In this document: positions 15,535 through 24,400 of the stretch, piece by piece
Layout of the letters: every line of letters starts with the position of its first letter
Numbering within the stretch: position 1 is the stretch's first letter
The notes under the pieces: model-generated
What the model was told of the DNA's origin: nothing
What the model saw: only the letters and a program-made list of their open reading frames with translations
Databases searched by the model: none
Origin: Mycobacterium sp. 1245805.9
GTDB taxonomy: Bacteria > Actinomycetota > Actinomycetes > Mycobacteriales > Mycobacteriaceae
DNA length: 64,000 nt
Assembly (NCBI RefSeq): GCF_001672915.1
Contig: NZ_LZKR01000223.1
Location: 1-64,000, forward strand
Direction of reading: 5' to 3'
Made by a program: the position numbers and the translations under genes

Positions 15535-16785
15535 TCACTTCAGCGAGTAGCGGATCGGCAGGTGTTTGAGGCCACCGACGAACGTCGTCGCGGAAAGTTC
15601 GGGCTTGCCCGCTAGCTCGATCGATCCCAGCCGGGGGAGCAGTTCACGGTAGAAACTGCCGATCTCCATCCGCGCCAGCGCGGCGCCAAGGCAGAAGTGC
15701 ACGCCATACCCGAAGGCCAGATGCTTGTTGGGGTCGCGGCTGACGTCGAAGCGGAACGGATCGTCGAAGACCTCCTCGTCGCGGTTTCCGGACACGTACG
15801 CCAGATACACCGACTCTCCTTCAGCGATGTCCACCCCTCGAACCGTTGTGTCGGCGGTTGCGGTTCGCATGAATTCCTTGACCGGCGTGGTCCACCGGAT
15901 CATCTCCTCGATCGCCGTCGGCATCAGCGTGAGATCCTGCTTCAATCGCCATAATTCACTGGGGTTTTCGATGAGCGCACGCAGCCCACCGGAGATGGCA
16001 TCCTTAGTGGTGTCATGGCCGGCGGCGGCGATGATCACGTAGTAGGACGCAGTGTCCACGTCGGAGAGCGGTTCGCCGTCGATGCGCCCGTTCGCGATGG
16101 CCGAGGCGAGGTCGCCGGTGGGTTCTCGGCGGCGCGTCGCGGTCAGCGTGGCGAAGTAGTCGAGGAACTCCTGCATCACTGCGAGCACGGTCTCGGGTTC
16201 TTGACCCCGCTGGTATTCGGCGTCATCGCGGCCGAACATCTCCTGTGTCAGCATGCGCATCCGAGGAAAGTCCGATTCGGGAAGACCCAGCAATGACAGG
16301 ATGACGTAGAGCGGAAAGTAGACCGCGATGTCGGTGACGAAGTCGCACTCGGGTCCGATCTCGCGCATCTTGTCGACATAGCGCTTGGCCAGCTGGTCCA
16401 CCTGCGCCTTCAGGTCGCGCATCGCCGCCGGGCGGAACCAGTTCACGCCGATCGCGCGCACCTTGCGGTGGTATGGATCATCCATCTCGACCAGGGTGCG
16501 CAAGCCGGTCCCGGCGTCTTCCTGCGCCATGCGCAGATCGTCGGTATCGGCGGGCGAAAGCAACGGACGGGGCGCGCTGACGAACAGCTCGTTGTCTCGT
16601 TCGATCGCCATGATGTCCGCGTGCTTGGTGATCGCCCAGAACGGCCGATACGGCGGATGGTCCACCCACGCAACCGGATTGGTTGCCCGCAGTTGTCGTA
16701 GCGCCGTATGCAGCCGCTCGTCGTCCGCGTAGGCCGTCGGGTCGGCCAGGACTTTGGCGGTAGCAACCATCGCGGGTGTGTTCAC
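15535..16785 (-). CDS. Cytochrome P450
   Basis: This soluble bacterial-type P450 has 416 residues. The I-helix oxygen-activation motif is A-A-A-G-H-D-T-T (about residues 248-255), the K-helix E-E-M-I-R (E-x-x-R) near 290, and the heme loop F-G-Y-G-V-H-F-C-L-G with the Cys ligand near residue 365. Overall it resembles the actinobacterial sterol/terpenoid/aromatic hydroxylase CYPs; I cannot assign a CYP family. It needs a ferredoxin and reductase encoded elsewhere. It lies 9 bp after the dioxygenase stop and upstream of the micro-proteins, so it belongs to the operon driven by the promoter module at 17831. Confidence 0.93.
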   Translation of the reverse strand: MNTPAMVATAKVLADPTAYADDERLHTALRQLRATNPVAWVDHPPYRPFWAITKHADIMAIERDNELFVSAPRPLLSPADTDDLRMAQEDAGTGLRTLVEMDDPYHRKVRAIGVNWFRPAAMRDLKAQVDQLAKRYVDKMREIGPECDFVTDIAVYFPLYVILSLLGLPESDFPRMRMLTQEMFGRDDAEYQRGQEPETVLAVMQEFLDYFATLTATRRREPTGDLASAIANGRIDGEPLSDVDTASYYVIIAAAGHDTTKDAISGGLRALIENPSELWRLKQDLTLMPTAIEEMIRWTTPVKEFMRTATADTTVRGVDIAEGESVYLAYVSGNRDEEVFDDPFRFDVSRDPNKHLAFGYGVHFCLGAALARMEIGSFYRELLPRLGSIELAGKPELSATTFVGGLKHLPIRYSLK

Positions 16786-16794
16786 GTCAATTCC

Positions 16795-17745
16795 TCAGAG
16801 CTTGATCGGCTCTAGGCGGCCGAGGATCTCCTCGCGCCGCGCCTCAAACTGGTCCGGCAGCTGGAATCGCTTGCCCAGCTCCTGCGGCGACTCGTCGCAG
16901 TCCCAGCCGCCCTCGTTGTGTGTGACGGCCAGTTCGAAGAGGACACCACCGGGCGACCGGACGTAGACCGACTTGAAGTACTTGCGGTCTCGGATTTCGG
17001 ACATATCTGTGTAGCCCGCGCCCTCGATCTCGAGTTTCAGGTCATTCTGATTCTCGAGAGTGTCTGCGTTCCAGGCGAAGTGGTGGATGGTCCCGGCGCC
17101 GTAGGTCCAGGTTCCCGGCGCATCTGTGCGATTGACAACGAGCTCGACCGCGCCGCCGAGGCCAAACTTGCCGGCCTCCAACGCAAATCGGTCACCTTCG
17201 GTCAAGCCCTCGCGCGCACCCAGGTGATTGGCGGCGAACTCGACGGCGGTGTCCGGCCCCGTCACGTGTACACCGACGCCGTAGATGCCGTGGATGGCAT
17301 ACTCCTCGGGCACCCCGCTGCCGCTGTAACCACGACGAGGGTCGTTGTCGACCTCGACCAGTTGGTACTCAATGCCGCACGGATGCCGGAACAGCACGCG
17401 ACGTCGGTCGAACACGGTCGCGTCCCGGACGTCCGCGGCACGCGCGCGCAACCGCGAGGACCAGTAGTTCAGCGAACCCGCGGGAGCGGCGAGCAATACC
17501 TCCCGTGCCTGGTTGGTGCCACGCCGGCCGTGGATCCCGGCCTGGCCAAAAGGGAAGGTGGTGAGCACCGCGCTCGGGTCGCCGTCGGCGTTGCTGTAAT
17601 ACAGGTGGTAAATCGGGATCGACCCGTCAAACAGCACCGTCCGTTTGATCAGCCGCAGCCCGAGCACCTTGACGTGGAAAACGACATCCTCTTGGGCGCC
17701 GCTCACCGACATGGTGATGTGGTGACTATCGATGATGTACGACAT
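16795..17745 (-). CDS. VOC-superfamily ring-cleaving dioxygenase (MhqO/hydroquinone dioxygenase-like)
   Basis: This 316-residue protein has two vicinal-oxygen-chelate repeats. The first opens with D-S-H-H-I-T-M (metal-ligand His near residue 9). The second has I-H-G-I-Y-G-V-G-V-H, G-A-G-T-I-H-H-F-A-W and G-G-V-L-F-E-L-A (carboxylate ligand). This arrangement and length match extradiol-type ring-cleaving dioxygenases annotated as MhqO/PcpA-like, which open hydroquinone or catechol rings with Fe(II). It is the first enzyme gene of the operon. ATG 17745 is preceded by GGGAGA. A short leader ORF from the upstream promoter overlaps its start. Confidence 0.85.
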   Translation of the reverse strand: MSYIIDSHHITMSVSGAQEDVVFHVKVLGLRLIKRTVLFDGSIPIYHLYYSNADGDPSAVLTTFPFGQAGIHGRRGTNQAREVLLAAPAGSLNYWSSRLRARAADVRDATVFDRRRVLFRHPCGIEYQLVEVDNDPRRGYSGSGVPEEYAIHGIYGVGVHVTGPDTAVEFAANHLGAREGLTEGDRFALEAGKFGLGGAVELVVNRTDAPGTWTYGAGTIHHFAWNADTLENQNDLKLEIEGAGYTDMSEIRDRKYFKSVYVRSPGGVLFELAVTHNEGGWDCDESPQELGKRFQLPDQFEARREEILGRLEPIKL

Positions 17746-17824
17746 TCGATCTCTCCCGTGTTTTCGCTGCGGTGATTCTCTCGAGCGGGCTGGCCCATTG
17801 GCGGCGAGATCTGCTTCCCGTCAC
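17726..17824 (-). CDS. Putative leaderless leader ORF of the dioxygenase operon (32 codons)
   Basis: A GTG at 17824 lies 7 nt after the -10 hexamer TAACGT of promoter module 1, where transcription should start. It opens a 32-codon ORF (MTGSRSRRQW...) that ends in TAG at 17726, overlapping the dioxygenase start by 20 nt in another frame. The GTG position is shared with the four other modules. It may couple translation to the dioxygenase. No protein evidence exists, and the peptide is Arg-rich without recognisable domain. Confidence 0.35.
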   Translation of the reverse strand: MTGSRSRRQWASPLERITAAKTRERSNVVHHR

Positions 17825-17830
17825 AGCTTC

Positions 17831-17881
17831 GACGTTAAGAAGCGACAGGCCCGGTAGCGAACCTGCGCCCACTGACTGGGC
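17831..17881 (-). promoter_or_regulatory. Island promoter module 1 (dioxygenase operon)
   Basis: Reading on the minus strand, the palindrome-like GCCCAGTCAGTGGGC (17881-17867, one mismatch between arms) is followed after 29 bp by the -10 box TAACGT (17837-17832). The next GTG is at 17824. The 51-bp module aligns without gaps to four others in the window. Only G1, A2, T6, A7, A8 and most of the palindrome are invariant. The palindrome centre falls near -50, an activator position. Confidence 0.75.
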
Positions 17882-17971
17882 TTTGCCGGCCCGGCCCCTG
17901 TTTCACCGCGCACGAAATAGTGTGGCGATAGCGGATGTTCGGCAGCGAGCGGTATCGAGGAGCGAGCGTTC

Positions 17972-18814
17972 ATGACGGGTGACTCTGGTAGGCGAATCGC
18001 GATCTGGTTGGCAACGATTCCGGTATTGGTCGCCATGCTGGTGCTCACCACGGGGTGTGGCTCGACGACGACGACCTCATCGACGGACACGCCGGCGTCC
18101 GTCGGATTACCACAAATCCTGCAGCGCGGCACGGTTCGCGTGTGCAGTACCGGCGACTACCGCCCGTTCACCTATCGCGACCCACAGGGCATCTGGAGTG
18201 GGCTCGACATCGACATGGCCATCGACATGGCCACTCGGCTGGGAGTCCGATTGGACATCGTGCCGACCACGTGGGCAAGTGTTGTCGATGATCTGGGCAG
18301 CAAATGTGATGTGGCGATGGGGGGAATCACCATCACGCTCAACCGTGCCGAGCACGCGATCTACAGCGCTCCTTACCTACGTGACGGGAAAGCCGCCATC
18401 GTCCGTTGCGCCGACAGACCGAAGTTCCAGACACTTAGCGACATCGACCGCCCGGATGTCCGTGTGGTCGTCAACCCAGGTGGCACCAATGCTGAATTCG
18501 ACAAAGGCCATCTCCACAACGCGCGCATAGTGAACTATCCAGACAACAACACGATCTTCGGACAGATCGCCAACGGTGCCGCCGACGTCATGATCACCGA
18601 TATCAGTGAGATCCGTTGGCAGGCAAGCCAGGATCCGCAGCTCTGCGGTCAGAGTCTGGACCATCCGTTCACATTCGAGCAAAAGGCCTATCTCATCACT
18701 CGAACGGCGACGGACGTGCAGCAGTGGATGAATCTGTGGCTCAACATGTCACAGAACGACGGAACCTATGCAGCGCTAAGCCAGAGGTACTTCGGTGCGG
18801 TAATCGGACCGTGA
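17972..18814 (+). CDS. PheC-like cyclohexadienyl/arogenate dehydratase-type lipoprotein (SBP family 3 fold)
   Basis: This 280-residue exported protein has an N-terminal signal with lipobox L-T-T-G-C (Cys ~29). The fold is that of amino-acid-binding proteins, but the body follows periplasmic cyclohexadienyl dehydratase (PheC): C-S-T-G-D-Y-R-P-F-T-Y, D-V-A-M-G-G-I, Y-L-R-D-G-K, K-F-Q-T-L, V-N-P-G-G-T-N, D-N-N-T-I-F and A-D-V-M-I-T-D. PheC converts prephenate or arogenate to phenylpyruvate or phenylalanine. After G-G-T-N the residue is Ala followed by Glu, where PheC as I recall it has Glu directly, so it may only bind ligand. GAGGAG precedes the ATG. It diverges from the dioxygenase operon. Confidence 0.7.
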   Translation: MTGDSGRRIAIWLATIPVLVAMLVLTTGCGSTTTTSSTDTPASVGLPQILQRGTVRVCSTGDYRPFTYRDPQGIWSGLDIDMAIDMATRLGVRLDIVPTTWASVVDDLGSKCDVAMGGITITLNRAEHAIYSAPYLRDGKAAIVRCADRPKFQTLSDIDRPDVRVVVNPGGTNAEFDKGHLHNARIVNYPDNNTIFGQIANGAADVMITDISEIRWQASQDPQLCGQSLDHPFTFEQKAYLITRTATDVQQWMNLWLNMSQNDGTYAALSQRYFGAVIGP

Positions 18815-18816
18815 CT

Positions 18817-20163
18817 TCAGGTGACGCTGGGAAGCGCGATGGCGGTGAACACCGCGTCGGGGTCGTAGTGATTTTTGGCGGCGATGAGTCGTGTGGCGTT
18901 GTCGCCGTACGCGTTTGCGATCTGCTCGTGGTCGTCGGGCCCGAGCAGATTGGCGTATCCGCCGGCAACCGCGTGCGGCGCAAGCGCGTCCGACAACGCC
19001 TCTGCCCAGGCGCGGTGGGAGGCGCCGTCCCCGCCCTCCCAACAGGCGACGATCTCGACGACGAAATGCGGGCTGCGGTTCGCGAACGCGGTCTGGTCCG
19101 GGGCTACGCGAGTCGATGCGCCGTGACAGTGGTGGATGGAGATGAGGCTGCGTGGCGAGGTCAGCGTCCGCGCGGCCTCCACCAGGGCATCGATGACTTG
19201 GGGCAGGTACCCCGCAACCGTGCGCGTGCGAACCGCCCAGCGCAATCCACGGACACACCCGACGTCGAACAGGTGCAGTATTTCACCGTAGGCGACGGAC
19301 GCGACTTTTGTGGTAAGCGGCGTTCCCAGCGTTGCGAGCAGATCGACGGCCGCCAGGCCGCAAAGAATCTCGCCGCTCCAGGTCGGCTGAAGGTAAACCA
19401 CCGGGTCGCCATCGGGGCCGGGCAGCACACCGCTCTGGACGGTCAGCGCGTCAGGCGCCGTCGACAACAGCTCCTCCAGTCCACGCCACACCGTCGCGGC
19501 CTGCGACAAAGGAAACATGATCATCCCGCCGATCACCCGCTTCAGTGGATGCAACCGCACGCGCATCGACGTGACCACGCCGAAGTTGCCGCCGCCACCG
19601 CGCAGTGCCCAGAACAGGTCTGGCTCGTGAGTCGCATCGGCTGTGACCATTCGGCCGTCCGCCAGGACAACCTCTGCGCCGACCAGGTTGTCCAAGGCAA
19701 GGCCGAACCGCCCGTTGAGCGGTCCGTAACCCCCGCCGAGTGTCAGGCCGGTCATGCCAACCGCACCGCAGTTGCCGGTGGCGGCAACCAACCCGTAGGG
19801 CGCGACCGCCTCGATCAACTCAGCCGCTGTGACGCCCGCACCCACTGTTGCGACCCGCGCCCCGGTATCGACTGTGACACTTCGCATCCCGGACATGTCG
19901 ATCACCAGACCGCCGTCGCACACAGCGCGGCCCGCCCAGTCGTGGCCGCCGCCGAGCACTGAGAGCCGCAGCCCCCGGTCACGCGCCACACCGATCGCCT
20001 CCTGCACGTCGCGCGGTGTCTCGGCCCGCATGACCAATGCCGGACGATGTTGCACCGCCGCATTCCAGATCAGCGGCGCACCGTCGGGCACACGCACCTG
20101 GGTGGCGTTAATGCGGCTGGCCAGGTCGTTGGCTGCAGCGGTTATCACGTCGGTTGTACTCAT
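18817..20163 (-). CDS. FAD-linked oxidase, berberine bridge enzyme type
   Basis: This 448-residue flavoprotein has a PCMH-type FAD domain and a BBE C-terminal segment. The putative covalent His is in L-G-G-G-H-D-W-A-G near residue 72, and a Cys stands in G-N-C-G-A-V-G-M-T-G-L near 130, the place of the second covalent link. This suggests bicovalent FAD, although the family motif differs. A-L-R-G-G-G-G-N-F-G-V-V lies near 188, and the C-terminus has N-H-Y-D-P-D-A-V-F. Such enzymes oxidise alcohols, sugars or aromatic intermediates with O2. It is convergent with the PheC-like gene (2 bp). A GGGAG site overlaps the end of a 42-codon leader ORF just upstream. Confidence 0.88.
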   Translation of the reverse strand: MSTTDVITAAANDLASRINATQVRVPDGAPLIWNAAVQHRPALVMRAETPRDVQEAIGVARDRGLRLSVLGGGHDWAGRAVCDGGLVIDMSGMRSVTVDTGARVATVGAGVTAAELIEAVAPYGLVAATGNCGAVGMTGLTLGGGYGPLNGRFGLALDNLVGAEVVLADGRMVTADATHEPDLFWALRGGGGNFGVVTSMRVRLHPLKRVIGGMIMFPLSQAATVWRGLEELLSTAPDALTVQSGVLPGPDGDPVVYLQPTWSGEILCGLAAVDLLATLGTPLTTKVASVAYGEILHLFDVGCVRGLRWAVRTRTVAGYLPQVIDALVEAARTLTSPRSLISIHHCHGASTRVAPDQTAFANRSPHFVVEIVACWEGGDGASHRAWAEALSDALAPHAVAGGYANLLGPDDHEQIANAYGDNATRLIAAKNHYDPDAVFTAIALPSVT

Positions 20164-20288
20164 TTGTCTCCCATCGGTTGACGACCACGTCGAGCGAGAA
20201 GCGTGTTTCGCGGGGTCCAGAAATGCGGTGGACGCCTTGAGATTCCAGTGGCGCCAGCGCCATTCACGGCAGCATTTGCTTCCGTCAC
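20160..20288 (-). CDS. Putative leaderless leader ORF coupled to the FAD oxidase (42 codons)
   Basis: A GTG at 20288, 7 nt after the -10 box TAGCGT of promoter module 2, opens a 42-codon ORF without internal stop. Its TGA (20162-20160) overlaps the FAD-oxidase ATG (20163) as ATGA. The fixed GTG position and the exact coupling make translation plausible. The peptide (MTEANAAVNGAGATG..., basic C-terminal half) matches nothing I know. Confidence 0.4.
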   Translation of the reverse strand: MTEANAAVNGAGATGISRRPPHFWTPRNTLLARRGRQPMGDK

Positions 20289-20294
20289 ACTTGT

Positions 20295-20345
20295 GACGCT
20301 AAGGAGCGACGCAGCCAACGGCGAGTCCGTGCCCACTGATTGGGC
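20295..20345 (-). promoter_or_regulatory. Island promoter module 2 (FAD oxidase)
   Basis: On the minus strand, GCCCAATCAGTGGGC (20345-20331) is followed at the common spacing by the -10 box TAGCGT (20301-20296), with GTG at 20288. It aligns without gaps to the other four modules and is closest to module 1 around the -10 region. It predicts a ~126-nt leader before the FAD-oxidase ATG. Confidence 0.72.
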
Positions 20346-20383
20346 GTTTCTCGCTTTCGACCACGCATGTCAGCCTTGAAAGG

Positions 20384-20450
20384 TGTTGGCGCGATGGTGT
20401 TTGCGCCTGCACGACGAAGGCGCGCAAGGCGTTACGAGTCGCAGCTGCGG
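20384..20450 (-). pseudogene. Relic of a GMC oxidoreductase gene (C-terminal fragment)
   Basis: About 65 bp here match the C-terminal coding part of the GMC gene (around 25187-25255), including 21 identical bases at 20413-20433 versus 25220-25240. In translation the segment reads A-A-T-R-N-A-L-R-A-F-V, against A-T-T-R-N-A-L-R-A-F-V in the intact gene. It is joined directly to sequence matching the GMC leader region (near 26582). A second GMC gene downstream of IclR-1 was therefore probably lost by an internal deletion. Confidence 0.55.
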
Positions 20451-20487
20451 CGAACTTGACGAGGCGCAGCCGAAGTGCCGGCTCGGT

Positions 20488-20574
20488 TCACGCCGTTCTT
20501 GCCGACGATCCTCCAACGACTGTCACGGGAGTACCTTCTCCTGAGCCATTTTTCGCCGGAGTCGTGGCCGTCAC
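20488..20574 (-). pseudogene. Truncated leader ORF of module 3 (28 codons)
   Basis: A GTG at 20574 sits 7 nt after the -10 box of module 3 and opens an ORF whose start (M-T-A-T-T-P-A-K-N-G-S) resembles the 77-codon leader ORF at 26753 (M-T-A-P-T-P-A-N-D-G-S). It stops after 28 codons. Further similarity (R-L-R-L-V-K-F versus R-L-R-L-A-K-F) continues in the same frame beyond the stop, so this is a decayed copy. Confidence 0.4.
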
Positions 20575-20580
20575 GGCCAT

Positions 20581-20631
20581 GAGTTTAAGAATCCGCGCGA
20601 TAACAGGCCAATCGATGCCCACTGAGTGGGC
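20581..20631 (-). promoter_or_regulatory. Island promoter module 3 (orphaned after GMC deletion)
   Basis: On the minus strand the perfect palindrome GCCCACTCAGTGGGC (20631-20617) is followed by the -10 box TAAACT (20587-20582), with GTG at 20574. It is nearly identical to module 4 over the 30 bases between. It lies 10 bp beyond the IclR-1 stop. Its original target, a GMC gene, appears deleted, and it now points at the FAD oxidase more than 400 bp away. Confidence 0.72.
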
Positions 20632-20634
20632 GAT

Positions 20635-20649
20635 CACCAATTCATGGTG
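20635..20649. promoter_or_regulatory. Second palindrome at the IclR-1 stop codon
   Basis: CACCA-ATTCA-TGGTG is a 5-5-5 inverted repeat covering the end of IclR-1. The paralogous site (26815-26829) reads CACCG-ATTCA-CGGTG, so both arms changed together. It may be a second operator next to the module palindrome. Confidence 0.45.
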
Positions 20650-21334
20650 TATGAAGGAGCCCGGTGATACGCGCGCCGGTGGCTCTGGTGGCAGCGAGCA
20701 GTCCGAGCGGTGGTCGCGGTGCCGCGACGATCGTCGACAGGGCTGCCACAGCGCCGTTGCCCAGCGGAATCGCTACCGCGACACAGCTCATATCTGCTCT
20801 CAGCTCGCCTGCGTCCACTATCGGTGCGGTATAGCCCAATTCGGTGTGGGCCCGCGCAGCCGCGCATCTGGGTGGTACCGGGGTCCCAGGCTGGGCGCTC
20901 ACTCCCAACGGAATCCGAGCGTCCACCGATTCGAGGTACACCGGCTCACCGCCGATCATCGCGGATAACTGCACCGCGGCACCGGTAGCGGTTGCGAGTT
21001 CGGCGATCGGCCGACGGGCGGCCGCCCGCAGTCGCCGCTCCGAGCTCACTCGCGCGGCCAGGCCCAGCAGGCTCGGGCCGAGCCGATAGCGGGGGCCTTC
21101 GCGACTGACCGCCCCGACGGCGATCAACTGCTTCAGCAGCCGACGGACGGTCTCCCGGGGGATCCCGCTCGCGTTCGCCAAATCGATCAACCGCACCGGC
21201 TCCAACGCACCCACGAGGTCCAACAGTTCAAATGCGCTCTCGATTACCGCCCGACCGTCGTTGTGAAACGCCCCGTCCGCACATTTACCGCTGGCTACAC
21301 CACCGGTCAATCGATCCAACTCACATTGGTCCAC
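20642..21334 (-). CDS. IclR-family transcriptional regulator 1
   Basis: This 230-residue regulator has an N-terminal winged helix (A-F-E-L-L-D-L-V-G-A-L-E-P, I-P-R-E-T-V-R-R-L-L-K-Q-L as recognition helix, residues ~35-75). A C-terminal ligand-binding domain follows (L-G-P-S-L-L-G-L-A, S-S-E-R-R-L-R-A-A-A-R-R-P-I-A-E-L-A, and the V-A-I-P-L-G strand). It is somewhat short for the family. GTG 21334 has AAAGGGG at ~7 bases. It is a close paralog of IclR-2 (26822-27448), which lacks the first ~27 residues. It follows CAR on the same strand after 127 bp and is probably the regulator, or one of two, of the promoter modules. Confidence 0.88.
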   Translation of the reverse strand: MDQCELDRLTGGVASGKCADGAFHNDGRAVIESAFELLDLVGALEPVRLIDLANASGIPRETVRRLLKQLIAVGAVSREGPRYRLGPSLLGLAARVSSERRLRAAARRPIAELATATGAAVQLSAMIGGEPVYLESVDARIPLGVSAQPGTPVPPRCAAARAHTELGYTAPIVDAGELRADMSCVAVAIPLGNGAVAALSTIVAAPRPPLGLLAATRATGARITGLLHTP

Positions 21335-21461
21335 CGTCGACCCCTTTATGCTCTGATGCGCGCACCACCGTCACCACATCGCAGGGTTCAACACGCAAAC
21401 ACAGCAAACTATGCCGAATGTCGAGAACAAAAACTCTTGCCCACCGCGAGCCCTGATTTTG

Positions 21462-24400
21462 TCAGAGCAGCCCGAGTAGTTGCAGGTCGCTGACGTACTT
21501 GGCGATGATCTGCGGCGAGACGTGCGGAATGTCCTTGTCCGGGCCGATTTTCGCCTCCCGCACCGCGGCGCGGAACTGCTCGGTGGGTGCCATCGAGCCG
21601 TTGATCGGCTGCTGGGGCTTCTGGTAGTTGTGCAGCAGCGGCAGCAGTGAGGCGTTGCGCTGCTTTTCGGGCAGCCCGCGCAGGCTGGTTTCGAAGCGCT
21701 GCAGCCAGTCGCCGTAGTCGTCGACTCGCCGGATGGCGCAGCCCGCCTCGATGAGCCAGTCGACGAACTGGTCCATCCCGATGCCGTCGTCGTAGGGGTT
21801 CATCACGTGGAAGGTGCGGAAGCCATCCGCGCTCTGGGCGCCAAGGGTGGAGATGGCCTCGGCGATGAACTCCACGGGCAGCCCGTCGTAGTGGGCGCGC
21901 TGCCGGTGGCCGTCGGCGTCGCGCTCGTAGAACGAGGCGGGCGCGATCCCGGTCGCGGCCAGGCTGAGCATCATCCGGGTGAACATGTCCGGGACGTTGA
22001 GCTGGCCGGCGTAGGTGGTGTCGGCCAGGATCATGTCGCAGCGGAACACCGCGACGGGTAGCCCGCACAGGTCGTGGGCCTCGCGCAGCAGCACCTCGCC
22101 GGCCCACTTGCTGTTGCCGTAGCCGTTGGCGTAGCTGTCGTTGATCGCCCGGGTGGGGCTGATCTGGCGGATGTCGGCGTCCTCGGTGAACTTGCCGGGC
22201 TGGATCTGGTCGCCCACCCCGATCGTGGAGACGTAGGTGTAGGGCTTGATCTTGGTGGTCAGCGCGAGCCGGATGAGCTCGGCGGTGCCCAGGGCGTTGG
22301 GGCCGAACAGTTCGCTGTAGGGCAGCACGTGGTTGACCAGGGCGGCGGGGTCGACGATCGCATCGACGGTGTCGGCTAGCCGCTGCCAGGTCTGGGCGTC
22401 CAAACCGAGGTCGGCTTCGCCCTTGTCGCCGGCCAGCACCTCGAGGTGGTCGGCGGCCAGCGCCTGGTAGTGGGCCAGCAGGTGGGGGTCGCCTTGAAAC
22501 TCACCACCGTCGAAGGTCTTGTCCAGCCGGGCGCGGGCCTCCTCATCGGAGCGGGCGCGCACCAACGCGATCACGGTGCCATCCACTAGGTCCATGCGCT
22601 CCAGCCATTCCAGGGCCAGGTAGCGGCCCAGGAAACCGGTGGCGCCGGTGAGCAATACGGTGCGCACCTCGGAGGTGGGCTTGGGCAGCTCGGGCGCGCC
22701 CGCCAGCGTCGAGGCCTCCAGGAACTTGTCCAGCGTCAGCTCGGCGGCGTGCACCTCGGTCGCGTCGCGCCCGTGCACCGAGGCGAAGCTGGGCCGCTTG
22801 GTGCCCTTGCGCTCGCCCTCGATGTAGGTGGCGATGGCGGCCAGGTCGTTGGCCGGGCTGACGATCACCCCGACGGGCACGTCGACGTCGAAGATCTCGC
22901 GCAGCAGGTTGCCGAAGGTCAACGCCGACAACGAGTCTCCGCCCAGGTCGGTGAAGTGGGCGTGGGGGGACACCTCGCTGGTGGCGGTGCCCAGCAGGGC
23001 GGCCGCGGCGCGGCTGAGTGTCTGTAGCACCGGCGCGTCGGCGCCGCTGCGGCGCAGCTCGGCCAGCTCGTTGGCCTGGCTTTGGGCCAGCTCGGCGTAG
23101 AGCTGTTCGAGCCGCTCGCCGTAGTGCTGCTTCAGCTTCGGCCACGCCAGCTTGCCGGCATCAGTGAGCAGACCGTTTTCCAGACTGAAAGGCGTTGTCT
23201 CGATGAGGAAGTCGCGCGGCACCTCATAAGACTGCAGCCCGGCCTCCCTGGCGACGTTCTGCAGCGAACCGGCGATCAGCGGCTTGAGCTCGTCGAACGG
23301 GTAGCGCTCAAGGGCGTGCCCGGTGGGCACCACCACCGCCAACAGGTAGGGCTGTGCGCTGTTGCCGTAGACGTAGATCTGGCGCACCAGCGGGCTGTTG
23401 CCGAACACCGCCTCCAGCTTGGCCAGGGTGACGAATTCGCCCTGCGCGAGCTTGAGCACGTTGTTGCGGCGATCGACGTAGACCAGCTTGTCGGGGGCGA
23501 CCTCGGCGAACACGTCGCCAGTCCGGTAATAGCCGTCCTCGTCGAACACGCCCGCGGTCACCTCGGGCCGCTTGTAGTAGCCGGGGAACATGTTGTTGGT
23601 CTTGAGCAGCAGCTCACCGCGCGGGTACGGCCGGTCGGTGGAGAAATAGCCCAGTTCCGGGACGTCGACCAGCTTGTAGTCGATGATCGGCGGGCGCTGC
23701 ACCACGCCGTCGAACAGGACCATCCCGGCCTCGGTGGCGCCGTAGCCGTCCAGCAGGTGCATCTCGAGCAGCGACTCCACCCAGTTCCTCAGGTCGGGGG
23801 AGGTGGGCGCCGAGCCCGTTATCGCGAAGATGAACCGCCCGCCCAGCAGGTGGTTGCGCAGCTCGTCCATCACCTCGGCCTCGTCGGCCCCGCGGTCGAC
23901 CCGACGCTGGTACTCGCCGTAGATGGTCTCCCAGATCCGCGGCACGAAGATCAGCTCGGTGGGCCGGACCAGCTCGAGGTCCTCCAGCAGCGTCGAGAGG
24001 TCGCTCTTGGCGGCGAAATACGCTGTGCCGCCGTTACCGAGCGTCTCGTACACCACGAAGCGAGCCATCCCGTGGCTCATCGGCATGAAGTTCAGCGTGA
24101 TCGACGCGGCACTCGCCCCAACGAATTTGCGGGTCGACCATTGCCACATCTTGACAACGGCGCTTTCCCGGTATATCGCGCCCTTGGGCGCGCCGGTGCT
24201 GCCGGAGGTGTAGAGCAACAACGCCAGCGGGTCCTCGTCGCACGGCGCCGGCAGTGGCGCGTCGGGCAGCGATTTGCCGCGCTCGAGAACGTCGGCCAGG
24301 GCCTCGACGGTGACGGCGGTGCCGGCCAGCCGCGCCCGGGCGGCGTCGACGGCCTCGCGCTCGTCGTCGACCTCGGGGTGGTAGTCGAACACGACCAGCT

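Noticed and set aside
20295..20345. Reading the GCCCACTGAGTGGGC palindromes as intrinsic terminators
   Set aside because: They lie at a constant distance upstream of TANNNT boxes in all five copies, have a 1-base centre unsuitable for an RNA loop, and lack a T-tract.
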